Shown here: in pieces, positions 1 through 5,680 of the stretch
Numbering within the stretch: the stretch's first letter is position 1
Layout of the letters: the number at the start of each line of letters is the position of its first letter
Origin: an uncultured Collinsella sp.
GTDB lineage: Bacteria > Actinomycetota > Coriobacteriia > Coriobacteriales > Coriobacteriaceae
DNA length: 6,594 nucleotides
NCBI GenBank assembly: GCA_900553705.1
Contig: USEK01000081.1
Location: 1 to 6,594 of the forward strand
Direction: 5' to 3'
The notes under the pieces: model-generated
What the model was told of the DNA's origin: nothing
The model's input: only the letters and a program-made list of their open reading frames with translations
The model's database searches: none
Position numbers and translations under genes: made by a program

Positions 1-1167
1 GTGCCGGGCCTGCTCCAGGATCTCTCGCGCACGCTCGCCGGCGACGTCGACCTTAAGGTGCGTACCGGAGTCGATGTCAATTGTGGCGTCACTGCCCGCG
101 CCCTCGCGGCCCTCGGATTCGGCATCGGTGAGGTATGCCGAGAGCACCTCGAGCATCTGCTGCTCGGTGGGACGATCGCACTGCTCGACTGAGATGCCTT
201 TCATGATGATTTGGACGAGCGCCTCGTCGTCACTGCATCGCGGCTCGAGCGGTGCCGGCTTGGTCTTGGTCTTTATGAGGTAGAACGAGCCGGTTGCCGC
301 GGCACCCGTCGACTCGACATCGAACGGTTTACGACCGCTGTAGAGCTGGTACAGAATGCTCGATAGTGCGTAGACGTCGATGGCGGGCGAGCGGCGAAGG
401 GCCGCGATGCCTTCGATATCCTGCGTGAGCATCTCGGGCGCGGCGTATGCGGGCGTGGCAAAGCGCCAGATGTCGGCGCGCCGGGTGATCGTGTCGTCGC
501 CGAGGGCAATGGTCGCGGAGCCCATGTCGATGAGACAGGGGTCAAAGGAGCAATCGGCGATCTGCTGCTCGAGCGTTCGGCTGGTGGTACGGAACATGAT
601 ATTGGCGGGCGACAGGTCGCGATGGACGACCGGATTCACGAGCCCCTGGGTCATCAGGAGTGCGCGAAGCACGGCGTTTCCGACGGCGGCCACCATCTGG
701 GTGGTTAGCCCGCCCGAGGCATGGTGCGGAAGCAAGGGCAGCGCCTGCTTGAGCGAGGTGCCCTCGACCCACTCCATGAGGATGAGCGGGTCGTCCTCGC
801 ACGATCCATAGCCATAGACGCGCGGAAATCCGCGCAGGTGCGAGACGGTGCACAGATGACGGTACTCCTCGAACAGCGCGGCGGTGTTAGCTAGGTGTGC
901 AGCCGCTTGCTCGGCGGAGCGATCGGGGGCTTGGTCGGAAAGGATGGCGTTGTCCTTGAGTAGCTTGACGGCAAAGACCTCGCCGCTCGTGTTGGTCGCG
1001 CGCAGCACGTGCCCGATATTGCCGTCGTCGCGGTATGCCGTCTGAAGAATAAGCGTCATAAACCGTCGCTTGGCGTCGTCCTCGGCGCTGGGGTCGACTG
1101 CCACGGCGGTATCGAACGTGTCGAGACGGATAAGTTTGTCGCCATAGGCGCTATCGGTAGTATCCAT
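1..1167 (-). CDS. Hanks-type serine/threonine protein kinase, 3' end cut by window edge
   Basis: The minus-strand frame is open from ATG at 1167 to base 1 (389 codons, no stop), so the C-terminus lies outside the window. The kinase motifs appear in order: a degenerate glycine loop (DDGNIGHV, residues 47-54), the ATP-binding lysine K68 in VFAVKLL, a candidate helix-C glutamate E100/E101, the hinge region ILMEWVEG (129-136), the catalytic loop VVHRDLSPANIMF (180-192; D184, N189), the metal-binding DMG (D214-G216, in place of DFG), the activation-segment end ATPAYAAPEM (237-246), and the helix-F aspartate D264. All catalytic residues are present, so it is predicted active. LSPAN replaces the usual LKPEN, a variant also met in other bacterial kinases. 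Residues ~345-389 leave the kinase fold and are acidic and low in recognisable features; any membrane or sensor domain would lie beyond the edge. The start is supported by AAGGA five bases upstream. It lies 171 nt downstream of the FHA gene on the same strand, and the FHA protein is its obvious candidate partner or substrate. Substrate and signal are unknown. Confidence 0.93.
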   Translation of the reverse strand, partial: MDTTDSAYGDKLIRLDTFDTAVAVDPSAEDDAKRRFMTLILQTAYRDDGNIGHVLRATNTSGEVFAVKLLKDNAILSDQAPDRSAEQAAAHLANTAALFEEYRHLCTVSHLRGFPRVYGYGSCEDDPLILMEWVEGTSLKQALPLLPHHASGGLTTQMVAAVGNAVLRALLMTQGLVNPVVHRDLSPANIMFRTTSRTLEQQIADCSFDPCLIDMGSATIALGDDTITRRADIWRFATPAYAAPEMLTQDIEGIAALRRSPAIDVYALSSILYQLYSGRKPFDVESTGAAATGSFYLIKTKTKPAPLEPRCSDDEALVQIIMKGISVEQCDRPTEQQMLEVLSAYLTDAESEGREGAGSDATIDIDSGTHLKVDVAGERAREILEQARH

Positions 1168-1185
1168 GGCGTTCCTTTGTCTGGC
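1168..1185 (-). promoter_or_regulatory. Ribosome binding site of the kinase gene
   Basis: Read on the minus strand, AAAGGA lies five to six bases before the ATG at 1167 (sequence ACAAAGGAACGCC then ATG). This fixes the kinase start; no competing in-frame start with a better site was seen nearby. Confidence 0.7.
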
Positions 1186-1199
1186 ATGGGTTGCCGCGC

Positions 1200-1260
1200 G
1201 TATGCGTGGGCAGTGCGGATATCGGTAAAGTACCATGATAGCCGCACTGCCCACGCATAC
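1200..1260. repeat. Long near-perfect inverted repeat (61-nt hairpin) in the kinase leader
   Basis: The arms 1200-1218 (gtatgcgtgggcagtgcgg) and 1242-1260 are exact reverse complements, giving a 19-bp stem. After one mismatch (1219/1241) pairing continues for four bases (1220-1223 with 1237-1240) and then, past a two-base bulge, ggta (1224-1227) pairs with tacc (1231-1234), leaving a three-base loop. Almost the whole 61 nt therefore folds on itself on either strand. There is no T-run on either side, so it is not a classical terminator. It ends about 30 nt before the kinase start codon and does not cover the ribosome binding site. It may be an RNA processing or stabilising element, an operator, or an inserted palindromic repeat; the sequence does not decide between these. 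Confidence 0.9.
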
Positions 1261-1271
1261 CGCTGAGTATT

Positions 1272-1283
1272 GTCGTTTACGAC
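1272..1283. promoter_or_regulatory. Short dyad GTCGT-TT-ACGAC
   Basis: This is a perfect 5+5 dyad with a two-base centre, lying between the terminator-like hairpin and the long hairpin in the FHA-kinase gap. It has the shape of a small protein-binding half-site pair, but a dyad this short can occur by chance. No convincing promoter elements were found beside it. Confidence 0.3.
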
Positions 1284-1292
1284 GCAGAGGGT

Positions 1293-1336
1293 AGAAGACG
1301 AAAGACGGACGGCGACCGTCTTTCGATCGCCGTCCG
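1293..1336 (-). terminator. Terminator-like hairpin directly after the FHA gene
   Basis: On the minus strand, three bases after the TAG stop (1339-1341), CGGACGGCGA (1336-1327) pairs perfectly with TCGCCGTCCG (1315-1306). This 10-bp GC-rich stem has an 11-nt loop and is followed by the pyrimidine-rich tail TCTTTCGTCTTCT (1305-1293). The T-run is broken by C and G, so termination may be partial, which would let some transcripts continue into the kinase. The loop also contains AAAGACGG (1323-1316), which can pair with CCGTCTTT (1308-1301) in the 3' arm and tail, a competing structure. Confidence 0.65.
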
Positions 1337-1338
1337 CG

Positions 1339-2301
1339 CTAGTCCACAATAACGAGAAACGTTGTATAGAGACCCAAATGAAGTCTGTCGCTATTGGCGA
1401 TTTCCACGGGGGGATAGACTTTGCCGGGCTCTCGTTGGTCGCGGGGCGGCTCGATTACGATATCGCCGTCGCCTGCACCCGATTCGAGCACCGTGCCGTT
1501 GGTCGATCCAAGGCCCTGGGCGTACCAGTGCTCACCCTCAAGCCAAATGCGAAGATGCTCGCGCGATGTGTCGGCGCCCACATCGGTGATGCTGGGCGAG
1601 GTTTTGGGCAAAGAACCAATCACGGTGCCGCGTGGATCGCGTGTGAGGGGATGGATTTGCATGTCGACGCAGTTGTCGGCATGTGTCCTGAGCAGGCCGA
1701 GGTTGGGGGCGACGGCGCGCGGCTGCTCCAGGCTGCTCATAAAGCCACGTCCGACGGTGGTTTCGGTGGTGCCAAAGTGCCCGCCCGTCTTGCTGTCGCA
1801 AAAGCGCTCGACGGTGGCCACGCCTTGAACGGGATCGGCAAGTGCGCCCGTCGCCACAAAGAGCATAAGGTAAAGCGTGCTTTTCTCGCGCACGGCATTG
1901 CCGTCAAAGTTGTCGATGCGATTGAGGGCATTTGCATATAGGCGGCTGTCCAGCTTGTAGCTGGCGAGAGCCGACATCATTTCGTTGGCGGCCGGACCGC
2001 GATAGTGCTCGGCGATTGCCCGATAGGCGGACTCGCCGCCGCCGAGCTTGCTGCAGATTGCCGAGGAAAGGTTGAGCGTGGTGACGGTAAAGTCGCTGTA
2101 GATGGCGGGCGCGCACTGGTCAGGCTTGCGATGGACGATGTAACGGGTGAGATACGAGCGGTTGGAAGAGCATTTCTCGAGCAGGGTACTGCCGAGATAA
2201 GAGTTTCCGTTGATAAGCATTCGGGCGATCTCGAGATGTTTAAGACCGCCGAACGAGCGAATATCGTTATAGAGGACCGAGCAAGGCGTCTCTGCTGCCA
2301 C
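1339..2301 (-). CDS. FHA-domain protein with an uncharacterised helical N-terminal region
   Basis: This is a 320-residue protein when started at GTG 2301. The C-terminal ~100 residues (about 220-320) form a forkhead-associated domain, the fold that binds phosphothreonine. The core is visible: VIGS (227-230), TSREHLRIW (245-253; the conserved Ser-Arg and His), GLGSTNGTVL (263-272) and the closing strand SDRLHLG...TTFLVIV. The usual Arg after Gly in the first loop is Ser here (IGS). Residues 1-170 look helical and match no family I know. A linker at about 177-184 reads GTTETTVG, resembling the ETT phosphorylation motif ahead of the FHA domain in actinobacterial GarA/OdhI. There is no signal peptide or clear membrane segment, so it is probably cytoplasmic. 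It lies upstream of a Ser/Thr kinase on the same strand and is a likely partner, reader or substrate. A TTG ten codons upstream (2331) is also in frame, but the strong Shine-Dalgarno favours 2301. Confidence 0.85.
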   Translation of the reverse strand: MAAETPCSVLYNDIRSFGGLKHLEIARMLINGNSYLGSTLLEKCSSNRSYLTRYIVHRKPDQCAPAIYSDFTVTTLNLSSAICSKLGGGESAYRAIAEHYRGPAANEMMSALASYKLDSRLYANALNRIDNFDGNAVREKSTLYLMLFVATGALADPVQGVATVERFCDSKTGGHFGTTETTVGRGFMSSLEQPRAVAPNLGLLRTHADNCVDMQIHPLTRDPRGTVIGSLPKTSPSITDVGADTSREHLRIWLEGEHWYAQGLGSTNGTVLESGAGDGDIVIEPPRDQREPGKVYPPVEIANSDRLHLGLYTTFLVIVD

Positions 2302-2314
2302 GGATACCTCCTTT
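2299..2314 (-). promoter_or_regulatory. Strong Shine-Dalgarno that sets the GTG start of the FHA gene
   Basis: AAAGGAGG (plus 2314-2307) lies five bases before a GTG codon (2301-2299) on the minus strand. The frame stays open upstream to a TTG at 2331, but that longer start would place this near-consensus ribosome binding site inside the coding region and has no comparable site of its own. The GTG start is therefore preferred. Confidence 0.85.
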
Positions 2315-2408
2315 GGTTGCTTCCTAGCCAATATGGCGATAGGAATTAATGGCCCCCGGTGGGCGACGTATTAAATGGCTGCGCAATATATAGCGTAACC
2401 AAAGCAAC

Positions 2409-2414
2409 ATTATA
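2409..2414 (-). promoter_or_regulatory. Possible -10 element for the FHA-kinase genes
   Basis: On the minus strand this is an exact TATAAT, about 108 nt before the GTG start of the FHA gene. No good TTGACA-like hexamer stands 16-18 nt further upstream, so the promoter would be weak, activator-dependent or misassigned. The predicted leader of ~100 nt shows no obvious riboswitch. Confidence 0.4.
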
Positions 2415-2603
2415 GGCCGCATGTTCGAAATTGCAGGAAGACCGAGAGATTTTGGTTGGACTGAACGGAAATCCCCCTCTGTCTTGTTCTATAACATTTG
2501 GACCCGGTTTTGCCCTGCATCTGTTACAGATTGACACAATCGGCCAGGCCCACCTCGTCCGCCTCGTCATCTGTGGTTTACGTGGGGGCATACGGAGTAC
2601 GGG

Positions 2604-2609
2604 TATACT
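2604..2609 (+). promoter_or_regulatory. Possible -10 element for the helicase gene
   Basis: TATACT, 200 nt before the helicase start, is the best -10 match on the plus strand in this gap. The -35 match is poor (TTTACG at 2577-2582 is 21 nt away). If used, it gives a leader of about 190 nt, of the kind seen on cold-regulated DEAD-box helicase mRNAs in other bacteria; that link is an inference. Confidence 0.35.
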
Positions 2610-2808
2610 AACCGGCGGCGAATCTGCTCCATCGCTTAGAGCTGCTGCGTCTGGACGGCGCGTGATAGGGCTGCCAAAGCGATCGCCAGCGTGCTGAGCA
2701 ACGTCCTCTCTGTGCGCACCTGTTTTTGTATGTATTAGCGCACTACCAAGCACGCCCGCGCGGCCGCATGCCGTGCCCATTGCGCGTGCAGATAAGGAAC
2801 AACAACAT

Positions 2809-5058
2809 ATGCGTAATTCTGTATCCGACGTCACCGACGCCGAGATTCTGGACGAGACCCGCGAGGCTATGGCCCAGGCTGCCTTCGATGCCGCCGATGA
2901 GGCCAACGCCGCCCAGGCCGTCGAGTCCGCTACCGAGAGCCTGCCCGCCTTTGACGAGCTGGGCCTTTCCGACGAGATACTCCGTGCTATCGAGAACCTG
3001 GGCTACACGGCGCCCACGCCCGTGCAGGCCGGCTCGATCCCCGTAGTGCTCGAGGGCCGTGACCTGCTTGCCGCCGCTCAGACCGGCACCGGCAAGACGG
3101 CCGCTTTTTTGCTGCCGACCATGAATAATCTGGAGCACATCGCTCCTCCCAAACCCGTGCGCGAGCGCGGCGGCCGCAACCGTCGTCGCGGTGCTAAAAA
3201 GCCCGAGGGCAACGGCCGCGGCCCCGTGATGCTCGTCATCACCCCTACGCGCGAGCTTGCCCAGCAAATCGACGAGGTCGCGAGCAAGATCGCCGACGTC
3301 ACCGGCCATGTTGCCGTGACCGTCGTGGGCGGCGTGAGCTACAAGCCGCAGACCGCGGCACTCAAGTACGGCTGCGATATCCTGGTTGCCACGCCGGGCC
3401 GTCTGGTCGATCTGATCGAGCAGGGTGCCTGCCACCTGGATGAGGTTAAGGTCCTGGTGCTCGACGAGGCCGATCGCATGCTCGACATGGGCTTTTTGCC
3501 CGCCGTCCGCCGCATTGTGCGCGAGACGCCGGCCGAGCGCCAGACGCTGCTGTTCTCTGCGACGCTCGACGAGGAGGCAGTGGGCGAGATCACCGACCTG
3601 GTGAGTGACCCGGCCCGCGTGGAGATCGCGCCGGCCACGTCGACCGCCGACACCGTCGACCAGTTTGTGTTCCCGGTGTCCATCGAGGCCAAGAACAACC
3701 TGTTGCCCGAGTTTCTCAAGAAGGAGGGCCCGGAGCGCACCATCGTCTTTATGCGCACCAAGCACCGCGCCGACAGCTGCTGCCGTCGTCTGGAGCGCAA
3801 GGGCATCAAGGCCGCCGCGATTCACGGCAACCGTAGCCAGGCCCAGCGCGAGCGCGCGCTTTCTGCCTTCCGCGACGGCACCGTCGACGTGCTGGTGGCA
3901 ACCGATGTTCTCGCCCGCGGCATCGACATTAGCGACGTGCGCTACGTCGTGAACTTTGACGTGCCGGCCGAGCCGACCGACTATATCCACCGCATTGGCC
4001 GTACGGGCCGCGCCGGCGAGCTGGGCTGGGCCATTACGTTTGTGACCGAGCAGGACGTCGACGAGTTCTACGAGATCGAGAAGCTCATGGACAAGACTGC
4101 CGACATCTACGAGGCCGGCGACCTGCATGTGGGTCCCAACCCGCCTGCGGTTGATCCCGAGCGCGACCCTGCGGCCTTTAAGGTGAAGAAGAAGACTAAG
4201 CGCGGCAAGTCCAAGAGCAAGAAGAAGCTTGAGCAGGCGCGTCGCGACGGCAAGCGCAACGGCGATGATTACGGCGATGTTGCCGGTCGTTCCAACCGCG
4301 GTCGCGACGAGCGCCGCGGCGACGGCGAGCGTCCGAGCCGTCCCAAGCGCGGCGGCAAGACCCGCGTGCGCGAGGGCGTTCAGGCTCGCGTGGACGAGGC
4401 TGTTGAGAGCGTGGCTCGCGAGGTAGCTGCCGAGGAGCGCGGCGGTGCTGGTGCCGCTGAGCAGCCTGCGCGCGGCAACCGTGCCGAGCGTCGTGCCAAG
4501 CAGTTCCAGGGCGAGGCACACCGCCGTCGTCGTGAGGACGAGGACCGTGGTGGCCGTCGTCGTGTCGAGCGCGAGGACGAGGGCCGCGGTTCGCGCGGTG
4601 GCAAGCGCGGTGCGGGCGACCGCCGTCGTTCCGGTCGTGATGACGAGCGCGGTGGCCGTGATGAGCGTCGCGGCGGCGAGGGTCGCGGTGAGCGAGGTGC
4701 CCGTGGCGGTGAGTCCCGTGGCGGCAAGCGCTTTGAAGAGCGCGGTAGCCGCGGCGGCGAGCGTCGCGAGGGTGCTCGCGGCAATGGCGGCCGCGGCGGC
4801 GCTGGTCGTTCTAACGAGTCGCGCGATCGTCGTGACCCGCGTGCCAGCCGTGATCGTCGCGATGACTGGCGCAACTACGACGATACCCGCGAAGAGCGTC
4901 GCGGCGGCTATCGTGGTGGTCGTGGCGGCAACCAGGCCGGCTCCCGTGGCGGCCGTGCCGGCGGTCGCGATAACCGTGGCAGCTACGGCAACAGCCGTGG
5001 CGGCAAGCGCGGTGGCAGCTCCCGTCGCCCCGGCGACGGCGGCGGCAAGCGCAAGTAA
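2809..5058 (+). CDS. DEAD-box ATP-dependent RNA helicase, RhlE-like, with long RG-rich C-terminal tail
   Basis: This 749-residue protein unwinds structured RNA or remodels RNA-protein complexes using ATP, typically in ribosome assembly or mRNA decay. Motifs in order: a Q motif after F48 (FDELGLS to PTPVQ, ending Q73), Walker A AQTGTGKT (90-97), PTRELAQQ (146-153), TPGR (195-198), DEAD (219-222), SAT (250-252), IVFMRTK (312-318), ATDVLARGID (364-373) and HRIGRTGR (394-401). All are intact. The first ~47 residues are acidic and Ala-rich. A basic Arg/Gly insert (about 118-138) sits between motifs I and Ia. After residue ~448 comes a Lys-rich stretch (458-474), a possible amphipathic helix (519-544), then ~200 residues of RG/RGG and Arg-Asp/Glu repeats, probably disordered and RNA-binding. 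No RRM-type RNA-binding domain as in DbpA was seen. Core wording (LGLSDEIL, DRMLDMGF) is closest to RhlE. ATG 2809 follows AAGGAA by nine bases; a GTG at 2773 is in frame but lacks such a site. The strong C/G-ending codon bias suggests high expression. Single-gene unit with its own terminator. Confidence 0.96.
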   Translation: MRNSVSDVTDAEILDETREAMAQAAFDAADEANAAQAVESATESLPAFDELGLSDEILRAIENLGYTAPTPVQAGSIPVVLEGRDLLAAAQTGTGKTAAFLLPTMNNLEHIAPPKPVRERGGRNRRRGAKKPEGNGRGPVMLVITPTRELAQQIDEVASKIADVTGHVAVTVVGGVSYKPQTAALKYGCDILVATPGRLVDLIEQGACHLDEVKVLVLDEADRMLDMGFLPAVRRIVRETPAERQTLLFSATLDEEAVGEITDLVSDPARVEIAPATSTADTVDQFVFPVSIEAKNNLLPEFLKKEGPERTIVFMRTKHRADSCCRRLERKGIKAAAIHGNRSQAQRERALSAFRDGTVDVLVATDVLARGIDISDVRYVVNFDVPAEPTDYIHRIGRTGRAGELGWAITFVTEQDVDEFYEIEKLMDKTADIYEAGDLHVGPNPPAVDPERDPAAFKVKKKTKRGKSKSKKKLEQARRDGKRNGDDYGDVAGRSNRGRDERRGDGERPSRPKRGGKTRVREGVQARVDEAVESVAREVAAEERGGAGAAEQPARGNRAERRAKQFQGEAHRRRREDEDRGGRRRVEREDEGRGSRGGKRGAGDRRRSGRDDERGGRDERRGGEGRGERGARGGESRGGKRFEERGSRGGERREGARGNGGRGGAGRSNESRDRRDPRASRDRRDDWRNYDDTREERRGGYRGGRGGNQAGSRGGRAGGRDNRGSYGNSRGGKRGGSSRRPGDGGGKRK

Positions 5059-5090
5059 GATGCGCATCGCGCGCTAGCGTGAGACAAGCT

Positions 5091-5127
5091 AAGGGCCCGA
5101 GCAAATAACGCTCGGGCCCTTTTGTTT
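5091..5127 (+). terminator. Rho-independent terminator of the helicase gene
   Basis: A 12-bp perfect stem (AAGGGCCCGAGC at 5091-5102 with its complement at 5110-5121) encloses a seven-base loop and is followed by TTGTTT. It lies 32 nt after the helicase stop codon. The AA/TT ends make it weakly bidirectional, but no minus-strand gene approaches it from the right. Confidence 0.93.
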
Positions 5128-5231
5128 GCCGTGTCCATCGCTAATTCAAACGTGATGTTCTCGGGAATGCATCTGGGGGATGCTGAGGACCTATTTTCCG
5201 CCATGCAGCAATGGGTCCTATGGGGTGCGCC

Positions 5232-5464
5232 GTGCATTTTTTGGAGTATTCTGCAGTTCGAGTTGTCTGCATATGATTCGACGTCGCCAACGGTGGCCTT
5301 CGGATATCCCTAGCGAGCGTTCCGAGTCAGATTTCGCCGTTTTCCGGAGCAGGGGCGCGTCATTCTCGCCATGTCGGGACTTAGAATGATACGGCGCCCT
5401 ACAGTTTTGCCCACCCGCGGCGGTGCTGGCGCGGTCACGTTGCAGAATACTCCGTTTTTTGCAC
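5232..5464. repeat. 233-bp segment bounded by inverted 24-nt motifs
   Basis: The left motif (5232-5255) reads GTGCA, a T-tract, then GGAGTATTCTGCA. The right motif (5441-5464), reverse complemented, reads GTGCA, an A-tract, then GGAGTATTCTGCA. They agree at 18 of 24 positions, all differences falling in the central homopolymer block. The T-tract is on the plus strand in both copies. The 185 nt between them show no coding potential. No target-site duplication is visible directly outside the arms (gcgcc against gggcc). This could be a small non-autonomous mobile element, a pair of regulator sites, or arms of a large RNA fold. Confidence 0.6.
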
Positions 5465-5595
5465 GGGCCAGGATGGGGTACCTCAGGAGAACGCGGCGGT
5501 ATCCAGTAAATATATGCAATCTGTACCGGGAATTATGCAAACCGAAAAGGCGGGCAGTATGGGTTGGTGTATCGGGCTGCCTAGCGCACCAAAAC

Positions 5596-5623
5596 GGGGA
5601 GCTCCCCCCATGCGCCGTATACT
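5596..5623 (+). promoter_or_regulatory. Possible promoter and palindromic operator of the ferredoxin gene
   Basis: TATACT (5618-5623) is a fair -10 element about 58 nt before the ATG. No TTGACA-like -35 is present at the right spacing; that position is occupied by the perfect 12-nt palindrome GGGGAGCTCCCC (5596-5607). A dyad overlapping the -35 site is a common operator arrangement, but GC-rich palindromes of this size can occur by chance. Confidence 0.35.
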
Positions 5624-5680
5624 CTGTCTGAATGTGAAAACGGCTTGACGTGTTGCCTGGCGTAGGGAGAGGGTGCCTCG

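Larger units (their letters stand above)
2302..2808. other. Divergent intergenic region between FHA gene and helicase; no gene seen
   Basis: About 500 nt separate the two divergent genes. Short open frames exist on both strands (for example 2431-2697 plus, 2346-2906 minus), but none has a ribosome binding site with a credible protein; the minus one runs into the helicase as an antisense shadow. Stretches near 2380-2520 are more AT-rich than the flanking genes, as expected for promoters. An 11-nt dyad TCTGT-T-ACAGA lies at 2520-2530, directly before a TTGACA (2531-2536) that lacks a matching -10 at normal spacing. The helicase-proximal part (2610-2808) would be its leader if the TATACT at 2604 is used. 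Confidence 0.7.
5128..5680. other. Long intergenic region before the ferredoxin gene; no convincing gene
   Basis: About 550 nt between the terminator and the next start codon. Open frames of 63-86 codons occur on both strands (for example 5122-5313 and 5371-5631 plus, 5310-5540 minus), but their proteins are of random composition and lack family features or good ribosome binding sites. The region is patchier and more AT-rich than the neighbouring genes. It holds a pair of inverted 24-nt motifs (5232-5255, 5441-5464), a GGGGAGCTCCCC palindrome (5596-5607) and a TATACT (5618-5623). I see no tRNA, CRISPR array or known riboswitch. Confidence 0.7.

Noticed and set aside
380..853. Open frames of 103-143 codons within the kinase region on both strands
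   Set aside because: They are shadows of the kinase reading frame, which carries HRD, DMG and APE motifs in the correct order.
1270..1941. A 223-codon plus-strand frame across the FHA gene
   Set aside because: It is antisense to a gene with a clear FHA domain and strong Shine-Dalgarno, and its own translation shows no family signature.
2520..2536. TTGACA with adjacent TCTGTTACAGA dyad as a helicase promoter
   Set aside because: No -10-like hexamer stands 15-19 nt downstream (the sequence there is GC-rich), so I do not call a promoter, though the dyad is recorded in the region description.
2346..2906. A 186-codon minus-strand frame covering the intergenic region and helicase start
   Set aside because: It overlaps the helicase N-terminus antisense and has random-looking composition rich in Ser, Arg and Pro.
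2743..5067. A 774-codon open frame on the minus strand antisense to the helicase
   Set aside because: It mirrors the helicase almost exactly, is a low-complexity Ala/Thr/Val/Leu/Gly translation, and arises because the sense strand's strongly C/G-ending codon use leaves few antisense stops. The sense frame has all helicase motifs.
4380..5077. Further open frames in two other frames over the helicase tail (4445-5077 plus, 4380-4874 minus)
   Set aside because: They are Ala/Val-rich or Arg/Ser/Pro-rich out-of-frame readings of the RG-repeat DNA, with no ribosome binding site or family features.
5564..5592. TTGGTG...CACCAA inverted repeat as another copy of the right-edge REP-like element
   Set aside because: Only six-base arms match, the spacing differs from the 6454-6520 unit, and the interior GGG and CAGG blocks are absent.
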